Positions 43,499 through 51,553 of a stretch of 64,000 nucleotides of DNA are shown here, in pieces. Position 1 is the stretch's first letter. Each line of letters begins with the position of its first letter. The DNA comes from Phycisphaerae bacterium (GTDB lineage Bacteria; Planctomycetota; Phycisphaerae; Phycisphaerales; Phycisphaeraceae). The stretch lies in assembly GCA_030425705.1 (NCBI GenBank), contig JAUHZU010000006.1:179078-243077 (forward strand), read 5' to 3'. The notes beneath the pieces were generated by a model. The model was not told where the DNA came from. It searched no databases and saw only the letters and a program-made list of their open reading frames with translations. Made by a program: the position numbers and the translations under genes.

Positions 43499-44224
43499 TT
43501 ACGCCGCCTTGGTCTTCCGGTTGGCCTGGGCCTTGCGGCGGCCGACGGTGCGCTGCTCGGCCGCGTCCATCCGCTGTTCGGGCTGCTCGTTCATCACCGC
43601 GACCAGCTCGATCGGGTCGTTGGCCCACAGGTCGGCGCCGATCTCCTCGGCGAGGCCCTCGGCGCGGTTGAACACGCCGCCGCCGACGATGATCTGGATG
43701 TCCGGGCACACGCCGATGTCGTGCAGCCGGTCGATCAGCAGACGGGTCTGAGGCACGGTCGCGGGGATCGCGCCGAAGACAACCAGCTTGTCGGCCTTGA
43801 TCGTGCCCAATTGCTCGACGATCTCGTCGTTGGCGATCCCGCCGCCGGTGAAGTGCACGCGGTAGCCCTCGGCCTCCAGCAGGTCGGCGGTGAGCTGGCC
43901 GGCCAGTTCTTCGGACTCCTCGGCCCCGCAGACGACCAGGCAGGTCGTGCCGTTGTCCTCCTTGCAGGCGTAACGCATCTGGAGCTGGTCGGTGATCCCG
44001 CGGAGCAGGCGGGTCGCGTAGTTGTAGGCCAGCGCGTTGAGCTGGTCGTTGCGGCGCATGGTCTGCAGGGTGTTGAGCGTGGGCCAGATGAGGTTGCTGG
44101 CGACCTTCTCGGCCGGGCAGTCGGCCTCGAAGACCTCATCCATGATCTCCCGCGCCCCCGGCCGGTCGCCGGAGATCAGGCAGGTGAAGAAGCGTTCGAG
44201 CAGGGCGTTACGACGATTGGACAT
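43499..44224 (-). CDS. Cobalamin-binding-fold protein, lacking the His ligand
   Basis: A 241-residue soluble protein. A helical N-terminal part (about 1-85, ALLERFFTCLISGDRPGAREIMDEV) resembles the methionine-synthase cap (B12-binding_2). A flavodoxin-like domain follows (CLVVCGAEESEELAGQLTADLLEAEGYRVHFTGGG, DKLVVFGAIPATVPQTRLLI, IQIIVGGGVFN), as in B12-binding domains of photoreceptor-type regulators. The DxHxxG motif that supplies the cobalt ligand is missing, so it may bind cobalamin base-off without His, or not at all. GGAG lies 11 nt before the ATG. It is the last gene of the Tad cluster and may regulate it. Confidence 0.6.
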   Translation of the reverse strand: MSNRRNALLERFFTCLISGDRPGAREIMDEVFEADCPAEKVASNLIWPTLNTLQTMRRNDQLNALAYNYATRLLRGITDQLQMRYACKEDNGTTCLVVCGAEESEELAGQLTADLLEAEGYRVHFTGGGIANDEIVEQLGTIKADKLVVFGAIPATVPQTRLLIDRLHDIGVCPDIQIIVGGGVFNRAEGLAEEIGADLWANDPIELVAVMNEQPEQRMDAAEQRTVGRRKAQANRKTKAA

Positions 44225-44447
44225 GGGGTGCGTTCTCCGCGTTGGTGCCGCAAGGGCGTTGCCGACTTCCGTGTGTCGGGGCCGGGACGGTGCTCCGTCT
44301 GGACGGGCCACACTGGCCCGGTCCCGGTCGGCGGCGGGCATCCTGCCGCGCGGCCGTGTACGACGTTCATCGGGTGCCCGCCGCGTCGCCAACAACCGCC
44401 GGTCGGCCGCGCCTAATCGGACCCGGATCGGGACCGATAGCCGCAGG

Positions 44448-44557
44448 CCGGGTCCCGCGTGCCGGGTCCCGGGTTTCGGGTCGGGCAACAAGCGAAGTGG
44501 CAAGACCCGTCGGCAAGGGACAGCGCCGAGACCCGAAACCCCAGACCCGAGACCCGC
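44448..44557. repeat. Inverted repeat made of GGGTCTCGGGT-type modules
   Basis: The left arm (44448-44482) stacks GGGTCCCG variants and ends GGGTTTCGGGTC. The right arm (44530-44557) starts with the exact complement GACCCGAAACCC (12 bp perfect with 44471-44482), followed by more AGACCCGAG modules. The loop is about 47 nt. It lies upstream of the M48 gene promoter. The architecture matches the element at 45597, but the sequence differs. Confidence 0.6.
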
Positions 44558-44618
44558 AGTCTTCCCTGCTAGAATCAGCCCTGCACCCCGACCCCGCCGC
44601 CACGATGGAGCCCACCCG

Positions 44619-45608
44619 ATGCTGCGCCGCCGAACCTGCTGGAACCTGCTCGCCGCCCTCGTTTTTTCGCTCGCGCCGCTCGCCGGCTGCACGACCAACC
44701 CGGCGACCGGGCGGTCCCAGCTCCTGGCGCTCTCGTGGGATGAGGAGATCCAGCTGGGCGATGAGGCCGCGCCCGAGTTCCTGGACCAGTCCGGCGGGCA
44801 GGTGGGCGACGCGCTGATCCTCGAATACATCTCGGACCTTGGTCAACGCCTGGCCGCCCAGAGCGAGAACCCGGAGCTGGAGTGGGAGTTCTTCGTGCTC
44901 GATTCGGCGGTGATCAACGCCTTTGCCTTGCCGGGTGGGAAGGTGTTTGTCAGCCGGGGGCTGCTGGAGCGGATGACCAACGAGGCCCAGCTCGCCGGCG
45001 TGCTGGGCCACGAGATCGGCCACGTCACCGCGCGGCACGGCAACGAGCGGATGACCAAGGCCATCGGCGTGCAGGTGCTCGTCGCGGGCGTCGCGATCGG
45101 CGGGGCGGCGAGCGACTCGGAGTGGGGCCAGTACCTCGGGCTGGGGACCGCGGCCGGCGGGCAGCTCTACCTGCTCAAATACAGCCGGTCCAACGAACTC
45201 GAGGCCGACGCCCTGGGCGTGCGCTACATGACCAACCTCGGCTACAACCCGCTGGGTCAGGTCCAGGTCATGGAGGTCCTCCGCGAGGCGGGGGGCGGCG
45301 GCGGGACGCCCGAGTGGCTCTCCACCCACCCCGCACCGGACACCCGTATCGCCGACCTTGAAGCACTGATCCAGGACGAGTACCCCGCCTACAACGCCGA
45401 CCCGCCGGTCTATGTGTTCCGGCAGGCGGAGTTCGAACAGAACGTCCTCGCCCGGCTCGCGCAGCTCCCGCCGCCGTCGCACGGCACGGGCAACGGCGAA
45501 GAAGCCGGAGCGTTCACCCAGCCCGACGAACTGATCGAGCTCGTCGGCATCGCGTGGGAAGACCTGCAGCATCAAGGGTGCGGGTGCTGTGGAGTCAGTG
45601 AACAGTGA
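44619..45608 (+). CDS. M48-family zinc metallopeptidase, lipoprotein
   Basis: A 329-residue envelope lipoprotein (lipobox LAPLAGC) of the BepA/LoiP/HtpX-related M48 class, which clears misfolded outer-membrane proteins. The catalytic segment is LAGVLGHEIGHVTARHGNER (HExxH), with a downstream zinc ligand in SRSNELEADALGVRYM and a typical WLSTHPAPDTRI end. I chose the ATG at 44619 for its GGAG 8 nt upstream. A TAGAAT box (44570-44575) gives a leader of about 37 nt. The last residues (VSEQ) and the stop lie inside the left arm of the inverted repeat at 45597, so that element may have altered the C-terminus. Confidence 0.9.
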   Translation: MLRRRTCWNLLAALVFSLAPLAGCTTNPATGRSQLLALSWDEEIQLGDEAAPEFLDQSGGQVGDALILEYISDLGQRLAAQSENPELEWEFFVLDSAVINAFALPGGKVFVSRGLLERMTNEAQLAGVLGHEIGHVTARHGNERMTKAIGVQVLVAGVAIGGAASDSEWGQYLGLGTAAGGQLYLLKYSRSNELEADALGVRYMTNLGYNPLGQVQVMEVLREAGGGGGTPEWLSTHPAPDTRIADLEALIQDEYPAYNADPPVYVFRQAEFEQNVLARLAQLPPPSHGTGNGEEAGAFTQPDELIELVGIAWEDLQHQGCGCCGVSEQ

Positions 45609-45669
45609 GAAGTAGACAGTGAACAGCAGGGGTTCTTGTTTGTTCACTGTGTGCTGTGGACTGTTCACT
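45597..45669. repeat. Inverted repeat made of AGTGAACAGT modules
   Basis: Outer arms AGTGAACAGT (45597-45606) and ACTGTTCACT (45660-45669) pair perfectly, as do inner arms ACAGTGAACA (45616-45625) and TGTTCACTGT (45641-45650). They are separated by a 9-by-9-nt unpaired region and closed by a 15-nt loop. The left arm contains the M48 stop codon. It lies between M48 and ubiE and has no T-tract, so it is not an ordinary terminator. Confidence 0.75.
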
Positions 45670-45700
45670 TCTTGAACGACGCGTTGGGATAGAGCTCACG

Positions 45701-46489
45701 ATGTCCGGTACGCAATCGCCGACCCCGCCCGAGATCACGCCCGCCCCCGCGTGGTCGGACGACGACCTGTCGCAGAACCCGCATACCGCGGCCGACAAGG
45801 CCAAGCGCGTCGAGCAGATGTTCGCCGCCATCGCGCCCAGCTACGATCTGAACAACCGCCTTCACTCGCTGTGGCGCGACCAGGCGTGGCGTCGCGCGGC
45901 GGTGAAGATGGCGGAGCTGAAGCCGGGTGATGTTGTCGCGGACATCGCATGCGGGACGGGCGACCTGTCGATGGCGTTCCAGCACGGCGGCGCGGCGCGT
46001 GTGGTTGGCATCGACTTCACCGTACCCATGCTTGGCGTCGCGGACCTCAAACAACGCAAAACACTGGGCAAAACACCGCTGAGCTACCAGGCCGGCGACG
46101 CGATGCGGCTCCCGTTGGCGGACGCCTCCGCCGACGTCGTCTCCATCGCCTTTGGCATCCGCAACGTCGCCGACCCCCGGAGGGCGATGGCCGAGTTCGT
46201 GCGTGTTCTGCGCCCCGGCGGGCGGGTGATCGTCCTTGAGTTCTCGCTGCCGAAGAACCCCGTCCTCCGAGCGGGCTACAACTTCTACTTCAAGCACATC
46301 CTTCCTCGCACCGCGTCGCTGATCGCGCGCGACCGCAGCGGGGCCTACAAGTACCTGCCCAAGAGTGTGAACACCTTCATCGACCGGGCCGGCATGACCG
46401 CGATGATGGAGGACGCCGGGCTGACGGAGATCCAGGTCAAGCCGCTGACCTGCGGCATCGCCGTGTGCTACCGCGGCGTGAAACGCTAG
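45701..46489 (+). CDS. ubiE: Ubiquinone/menaquinone methyltransferase UbiE/MenG
   Basis: A SAM-dependent C-methyltransferase for quinone biosynthesis (demethylmenaquinone to menaquinone, or the ubiquinone equivalent). The 262-residue protein has the family pattern: VEQMFAAIAPSYDLNNRLHSL, the SAM motif VVADIACGTGDLS, VSIAFGIRNVADP, VLRPGGRVIVLEFSLP and YKYLPKSVNTF. I prefer the ATG at 45701 over the upstream in-frame start at 45656, which lies within the inverted repeat. Planctomycetes use menaquinone, so MenG is the likelier role. It converges on the next gene with a 4-bp overlap. Confidence 0.93.
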   Translation: MSGTQSPTPPEITPAPAWSDDDLSQNPHTAADKAKRVEQMFAAIAPSYDLNNRLHSLWRDQAWRRAAVKMAELKPGDVVADIACGTGDLSMAFQHGGAARVVGIDFTVPMLGVADLKQRKTLGKTPLSYQAGDAMRLPLADASADVVSIAFGIRNVADPRRAMAEFVRVLRPGGRVIVLEFSLPKNPVLRAGYNFYFKHILPRTASLIARDRSGAYKYLPKSVNTFIDRAGMTAMMEDAGLTEIQVKPLTCGIAVCYRGVKR

Positions 46490-47124
46490 TCGATCGGGAT
46501 ACCGAAGAACTGCACGGGCGCGTCGCTACTGCCTGTCGTATCATCGTCGGGAGCGGTGTCTTCGTCCGTACTCGGTGAGCTGCTGCGAAGCCGTTCGCGC
46601 ACCGCCTCGGGGAGTTCGACCTGCATGTCGACCGTCAGCGCGATCGGCATGCGGAACGTCTTCTCGTGGGAGTAGACCAGCGTCACGCCGTAGACCGACG
46701 CCACAGCCGCGAGCACCAGCGCCACGACGAGCAGGCCGACGCGTGTCCCGCCGGACTTGGGCGCCATCGCCAGCAGCACGAGCAGCACCGCCGGCAGCGG
46801 GGCGGCCCACGCCCACATCAGGATCGTGCGGTGCTGCGCGATCACGTCGAGCTGCGCGGACTCGAGGGGCCAGTCCAGCGCGGCCTTGAGGTCGTCCCCG
46901 CCGATGAGCTGCGCCCCGCCCGCCGCGAGCGCGACCAGCAGCCAGACGGCGACGGCCGCCCACCGTGTCGCGGACTTGCCCCCCATCGTCAGCAGGTGGG
47001 CGAGCGTCAGCAGCAGCGCGGCGGCGGACATCAGCGCGACGCCGTAGGTCAGGACGGGGAAGAGGAACGCCGCGTCGGCCAACGCGGTGACGGCGTCTTT
47101 GGCGAGCTGGAAGTAGTCGGTCAT
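46486..47124 (-). CDS. Multi-pass membrane protein, unknown
   Basis: A 212-residue protein with about four membrane helices (residues 20-45, 57-75, 100-120, 130-150; for example YGVALMSAAALLLTLAHLLT and AVWLLVALAAGGAQLIG). A final soluble part has MPIALTVDMQVELPEAVRERL and an Asp/Ser-rich linker. The layout is vaguely like small DUF2231-type membrane proteins, but I would not assign a family. It overlaps ubiE tail to tail by 4 bp and has no evident operon partner. Confidence 0.55.
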   Translation of the reverse strand: MTDYFQLAKDAVTALADAAFLFPVLTYGVALMSAAALLLTLAHLLTMGGKSATRWAAVAVWLLVALAAGGAQLIGGDDLKAALDWPLESAQLDVIAQHRTILMWAWAAPLPAVLLVLLAMAPKSGGTRVGLLVVALVLAAVASVYGVTLVYSHEKTFRMPIALTVDMQVELPEAVRERLRSSSPSTDEDTAPDDDTTGSSDAPVQFFGIPID

Positions 47125-47239
47125 GGGGTGGGCTCGTTTCGGGCGTCAACTCGGGGGCACATCCGGGCGGCTTTGCCATCATAGCCGGGCCTGCGGTTTG
47201 CCTGGGGCGGGGCTGGGGGCTAAACTGCGTCGCTCGCAA

Positions 47240-47313
47240 CGGGGCGTAGCGCAGCTTGGTAGCGCGCCATACTGGGGGTGTGGAGGTCGCAGGTTCAAAT
47301 CCTGTCGCCCCGA
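47240..47313 (+). tRNA. tRNA-Pro (anticodon GGG)
   Basis: A standard 74-nt class I cloverleaf. The seven-base-pair acceptor starts with the proline-typical C1:G72 pair. The D-arm has a GCGC stem, the anticodon stem CCATA/TGTGG carries loop CTGGGGG (anticodon GGG, reads CCC/CCU), and the T-arm is GCAGG TTCAAAT CCTGT. The discriminator is A, and no CCA is encoded. A TAAACT box (47221-47226) lies 13 nt upstream, and a terminator follows. It is a useful contrast to the unusual UGG tRNA at 60908. Confidence 0.95.
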
Positions 47314-47326
47314 TTCGAGACGAGAC

Positions 47327-47358
47327 ACAGCCCACGCCAACGCGTGGGCTGTTTGTTT
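47327..47358 (+). terminator. Rho-independent terminator of tRNA-Pro
   Basis: ACAGCCCACGC (47327-47337) pairs with GCGTGGGCTGT (47342-47352) around CAAC, followed by a TTGTTTGG tail. Confidence 0.85.
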
Positions 47359-47390
47359 GGTTGTCCGGACTCCACCGTGACCCGGCGGGC

Positions 47391-48797
47391 CTAGAGCGTG
47401 AAGGCCGGGTGCAACTGTTCAGGCAATGTCGCGACGCCAGGCACCCCCGTGACCCGTTCGGGGTCCAGCGCGAGCTTGACCTCGCCGCCCACCACGGTCG
47501 CGATCGCCCGTCCGGTCAGCGGCCAGCCGTCGAACGGGCAGTTGCGGCTCTTGCCGGCGAATTGGTCGGCGTCGACGGTCCAGGCGTGTGCGGGGTCGAT
47601 AATCGTTACGTCCGCGTCCGCGCCGACACCGAGGTGGCCCTTGCCCTCGAGCTGACAGAGCTGCGCCCCGTGGCAGGTCATCAGCGCGATCAGGCGGGGC
47701 CAGTCGATGACACTCGGCTCGATCAGCGCCTTGATGTAGAGCGACAGCGCACACTCCAGGCCGATGATGCCGTAGGGGGCGACGGCGAACTCGCGCTCCT
47801 TCTCCTCACGGGTATGCGGGGCGTGGTCGGTCGCGAGGATGCTGACCGTGCCGTCCGCGACGCCCTCGAGCAGCGCATTGATGTCGCGTTGGGTCCGCAG
47901 GGGCGGGTTCATCTTGGCGTGGGTGTCGTAGTCGGCGCAGGCGTCTTCGGTGAGCAGCAGGTGGTGCGGGCTGACCTCGCCGGTGACGCGGCCGATGCCC
48001 TGCGCGTAACTGTCGCCGGGTGCGCTGCCGGCGGCCACGGCGGCGTTATAGCGTTGGCGTGCCTCGCGGAGCAGCGCCACCCCGCCGGCGGTGGTCATGT
48101 GCTGGGCGTGCCATCGTGCCTGGTAGCCCAACGACTCGGCGATCATGATGTCGCGCTGGATCATCAGCTCCTCCGCGAGCGAAGGCCAGCCCGCGAGACC
48201 GAGCTTGCTCGCCAAAGGCCCGGCGTTCATCGCGCCGCCGCCCAGCGTCGGGTCTTCGCAGTGCTGCATGAAGACCCGGCCGGTCATCGCGATGTAGGAG
48301 AGCGCGTCGCGCATCACCCGCGCCGAGCCGACTGGCGTGCCGTCGTCGGAGAAGGCCACCGCGCCGGCGCGGTGCATGAGCCCGATCTCCGCGAGCGACT
48401 CGCCCTTGCGGTCTTTCGTCGCCGCGCCCACGGGGTAGACGTTGGCCAACCCCGCTTTGGCCGCCTGCTTGTAGATATACTCGACCATCGAGTCGTCGTC
48501 GATGGCCGGCACCGTGTTGGGCATGCAGCAGACGCTGGTAAACCCCCCGGCGACCGCGGCGGCCGCGCCGGTGGCGATCGTTTCCTTGTCTTCCTGGCCC
48601 GGCTCGCGGAGGTGGACATGGACATCAATCAACCCGGGGGCGACGATGCAGCCCGAGGCGTCGATCGTCGGCCCGTCGGGCCTGGAGACCGTGCCGAGCG
48701 CACGGACCTTGCCGTCTTCGAGGACGAGGTCGGTGGTCTGGTCGATGCCGTTTTGGGGGTCGATGACCCGCCCGCCGGTGAGGATGAGGGTTGCCAT
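47391..48797 (-). CDS. pyrC: Dihydroorotase
   Basis: Dihydroorotase cyclises carbamoyl aspartate to dihydroorotate in pyrimidine synthesis. The 468-residue class I (amidohydrolase) enzyme has the metal motif DVHVHLREPG (about 60), CCMPNT, a later VSPHHLLLTEDA with its histidine, ATDHAPHTREEKE with the catalytic Asp, and GLECALSLYI. I chose the ATG at 48797, 6 nt after TATCCT (48804-48809). A start two codons upstream would fall inside the spacer. No other pyr genes adjoin it; carA is elsewhere in the window. Confidence 0.95.
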   Translation of the reverse strand: MATLILTGGRVIDPQNGIDQTTDLVLEDGKVRALGTVSRPDGPTIDASGCIVAPGLIDVHVHLREPGQEDKETIATGAAAAVAGGFTSVCCMPNTVPAIDDDSMVEYIYKQAAKAGLANVYPVGAATKDRKGESLAEIGLMHRAGAVAFSDDGTPVGSARVMRDALSYIAMTGRVFMQHCEDPTLGGGAMNAGPLASKLGLAGWPSLAEELMIQRDIMIAESLGYQARWHAQHMTTAGGVALLREARQRYNAAVAAGSAPGDSYAQGIGRVTGEVSPHHLLLTEDACADYDTHAKMNPPLRTQRDINALLEGVADGTVSILATDHAPHTREEKEREFAVAPYGIIGLECALSLYIKALIEPSVIDWPRLIALMTCHGAQLCQLEGKGHLGVGADADVTIIDPAHAWTVDADQFAGKSRNCPFDGWPLTGRAIATVVGGEVKLALDPERVTGVPGVATLPEQLHPAFTL

Positions 48798-48843
48798 CGT
48801 CACAGGATAGCGGGTGCCCGTCGGCGGTGGCAGACGCGCCCGG

Positions 48844-49059
48844 CTACTCGTCCAGGACCTCGATGGTGCTGTTGCTCAGCCCCTTGCGTTCGGCCAGGGC
48901 GTCGTAATAGGCGAACCGACGGGCGCGGGACTCGACGATCAGGTCGTGCCGGCTGATCGCGTAGTGAGACCAGTTGCCCAGCACCCGGAGCACGGCGGTA
49001 ACCAGTACGTAGGCCACGGCGGCGAGCGAGAGCAGCAGCAGGGAGGTACCCAGAGACAT
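48844..49059 (-). CDS. Small single-pass membrane protein
   Basis: A 71-residue protein. One N-terminal membrane helix (about 5-28, TSLLLLSLAAVAYVLVTAVLRVL) precedes a charged cytoplasmic or periplasmic tail (HDLIVESRARRFAYYDALAERKG). I recognise no family. It lies head-to-head with the plus-strand 789-aa gene and upstream of pyrC on the same strand, so co-transcription with pyrC is possible although pyrC has its own box. Confidence 0.55.
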   Translation of the reverse strand: MSLGTSLLLLSLAAVAYVLVTAVLRVLGNWSHYAISRHDLIVESRARRFAYYDALAERKGLSNSTIEVLDE

Positions 49060-49168
49060 GCCGGTGCTATCGGCGGATCGGGTCGGCGATCAGGCACGGC
49101 AAGGCGGCGGCCCGTTATCGGGTCCGCCGGCTGCGCGGGCCGTGGGGGCTGGCGGTAGAATCAAGGCG

Positions 49169-51538
49169 ATGCCGGGATACGCTCACGCCTTACGGTTCTG
49201 GTTCGCCTTGGCTGCGGTCGTGGTGCCGATGCTGTGCGTTGGCCCGGCGGCCTCGGGTCAGCAGTCCGGGGTCGAGCTCAAGCCGCTTCGGACCGACGCG
49301 GTCGGGCTGGGGGGGTACGTCCGTCGGGGGACGTGGACGCCGGTCCGCCTGGACCTGTTCAACGAGTCTGTCGAGGTCCGCGGGGTGGTCTGCCGGTGGC
49401 TGTTGACCGACGACGACGGCGACCAGGTTGTGGCCGAGCGGCAGGTCGACCTTACGCCGCAGCGGGACCAGCAGGTCTGGCTCTACGCGAACCCGCCGCT
49501 GCAGGCGAGCTTCGGGTTCCAGTGGGTCTTCCAGGTCGTCGACGCGGACTCGGGCGAGCTGCTCGCGCAGATGCCCTACAGCCCACCGGCCGACAACTAC
49601 CTCGAGCCCTCGACCGGCGTGGTCGGCGTCTGCGGGTTTCAGGAGATGGGGCTGCAGCACTACCGCCGGTGGGCGACGACGCACGAGCGCACGCTGATCA
49701 TCCCCGGCTACAACCTGGAGACGCTGCCCGACCGCTGGTACGGGTTGTCGGTGCTGTCCACACTGGTGTGGGGGCCCAACGACAGCGGCGACCCGTCCGC
49801 CGCCGCGATGAGCGAGTCGACGCAGCAGGCGGTGCGCGAGTGGGTCTACCGCGGCGGGCACCTGGTGATCGTGTTGCCGGAGGTGGGGCAGACCTGGACC
49901 GACTCGGGCCTGGCCGACCTGATCGAGCCGCTGGACGCGTCGATGATCCGTCAGGTGCAGGCGACGCCGCCGTTTGAGGTCTTCGGCGGGCTCAAGCGCT
50001 CCGACCCGGTTGCGATGAACGTGCTGGACCTACCGGCGTCCGGGAGGTTCACGCCGGTCATCACGGTCGATGTGACGCAGGGCGAGGGCGACGACGCCAC
50101 CACGACCGAGCACCCAATCGCCGCGAGCCGACGCTACGGCTTCGGTCAGGTCACGGTGGTCGGGCTCAACCTGGCAGCGCGCGACATCGGCGACTGGGTC
50201 CAGCCGTTCTACCTCCACCGCGTCTGGACCCGGCTGCTGGGCTGGAGGGCGAGCAAGAACGGCTCGCTGTTTTCCATCAGCCAGTTGGACGGCGACCGCA
50301 ACCGCTTCCGCGAGGTGAAGGACCAGAACGGGGCGAACCGCTTTGAGATGGGCAACTGGGTCGGCAACCGCGTCGCGAAGCAGGCGACCGCCGGGCCTGC
50401 GATCGGCCTGGCCGTGGTGCTGTTCATCATCTACTGGGCCGTCGCGCTGACCAGCTTCCCGACGGTGCTCCGCAGCAAGGGGTGGGACCGCTTCAGCTGG
50501 CTGATCTTCCTGGGCGTGATTGTGGTGTTCAGCGCGGTCGCGTGGGGTGGGGCGTCCCTGCTCCGCCCGGCGAAGACCTCTGCCACACACTTCACCGTGC
50601 TTGATATCGACGGCCGGACCGACGTCGCACACGCCCGGGCCTGGGTCTCGCTGTTTGTCCCGAGCTTCGAGAACGTGCAGGTCTCCAGCCCGTCGGACCG
50701 CGACGGCATCCTGCCCAACGACCTGATCAACGTCATCTCCAGCCCGGGCATGGGCCTGTCCCTCGAGGGGGCCGGCTACGTCGATACGCAGACGTACACC
50801 TTCGACGCGACCCGGCCCGACAGCGTCGGATTCCCGATCCGCGCGACGACCAAGCCGATGGTGATCGACTTCCTCGGCTACCTCTCCGCCAAACGCGAGG
50901 GGCTGGACGACCCCATCGAGATGCCCCGCGCCAACAACCTCGCCATCGGGGCCAACGGCCTGCCGACCGGCACGGTGACGCACAAGTTCGATGAGCCGCT
51001 CACGGACGTGCTCATCATCTACTGCCCCGGCGGGTCGGGCCGGCCCAGCGACGACGCGTGGAAGCCGATCGTCTGGCGGTACACCAGCCCCGGCGGTGTG
51101 ACCGAGTGGGCCCCGGGCACCCCGATGCCCATGCCGACCTCTGCCGCGAGCGGGACCCGCCTGTGGAACTACCCGAACGAGACGCAGCTCCGGCGCTACT
51201 GGGTGCAGGAGGGTTTCCTGGGGCAGCAGATCGCGTCACGACGCTTCAGCCCGGGCACGGGCTCAGATTCCAATGTCGTACTGGATGTCTCGCTGCTGTC
51301 GTTCTATGACGCGATGCCCACCCCGCTGGTCGAGCGCGACGGCGGCAGCTTCGGCGACTTTTCCAGCCTCCAGCGGACCGTCCTGCGCGACCTGGACATG
51401 ACCGCGCTGACCACCGGTCACCGGCTGATCATCATCGGCCACCTCCGCGAAGGCCGGTGCCCGGCCCCGCTCAGTGTCGAAGGCCGGTCCGTGCCCAGCG
51501 ACGGCTGGACCGTCGTGCGCTGGATCTACGATTTCTAG
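49169..51538 (+). CDS. Large membrane protein with GATase-like exported domain, ABC-linked
   Basis: A 789-residue protein. A signal peptide (ALRFWFALAAVVVPMLCV) leads into a beta-rich exported region (VELKPLRTDAVGLGGYVRRGTWTPVRLDLFN). An alpha/beta domain of the GldG/DUF4350 or class I GATase-like type comes next (VREWVYRGGHLVIVLPEVGQTW). Two membrane helices follow near 405-460 (AIGLAVVLFIIYWAVALTSF, WLIFLGVIVVFSAVAWGG) and then a C-terminal exported domain. The ATG at 49169 is 7 nt after TAGAAT (49156-49161). It starts an operon with the ABC ATPase 15 bp downstream, as in GldG-type transport modules. The substrate is unknown. Confidence 0.65.
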   Translation: MPGYAHALRFWFALAAVVVPMLCVGPAASGQQSGVELKPLRTDAVGLGGYVRRGTWTPVRLDLFNESVEVRGVVCRWLLTDDDGDQVVAERQVDLTPQRDQQVWLYANPPLQASFGFQWVFQVVDADSGELLAQMPYSPPADNYLEPSTGVVGVCGFQEMGLQHYRRWATTHERTLIIPGYNLETLPDRWYGLSVLSTLVWGPNDSGDPSAAAMSESTQQAVREWVYRGGHLVIVLPEVGQTWTDSGLADLIEPLDASMIRQVQATPPFEVFGGLKRSDPVAMNVLDLPASGRFTPVITVDVTQGEGDDATTTEHPIAASRRYGFGQVTVVGLNLAARDIGDWVQPFYLHRVWTRLLGWRASKNGSLFSISQLDGDRNRFREVKDQNGANRFEMGNWVGNRVAKQATAGPAIGLAVVLFIIYWAVALTSFPTVLRSKGWDRFSWLIFLGVIVVFSAVAWGGASLLRPAKTSATHFTVLDIDGRTDVAHARAWVSLFVPSFENVQVSSPSDRDGILPNDLINVISSPGMGLSLEGAGYVDTQTYTFDATRPDSVGFPIRATTKPMVIDFLGYLSAKREGLDDPIEMPRANNLAIGANGLPTGTVTHKFDEPLTDVLIIYCPGGSGRPSDDAWKPIVWRYTSPGGVTEWAPGTPMPMPTSAASGTRLWNYPNETQLRRYWVQEGFLGQQIASRRFSPGTGSDSNVVLDVSLLSFYDAMPTPLVERDGGSFGDFSSLQRTVLRDLDMTALTTGHRLIIIGHLREGRCPAPLSVEGRSVPSDGWTVVRWIYDF

Positions 51539-51553
51539 AGGAAGCCCCAACGC

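Noticed and set aside
45597..45669. Simple rho-independent terminator of the M48 gene
   Set aside because: There is no T-tract, the stem is interrupted by a 9-by-9 mismatch, and the arm includes the stop codon.
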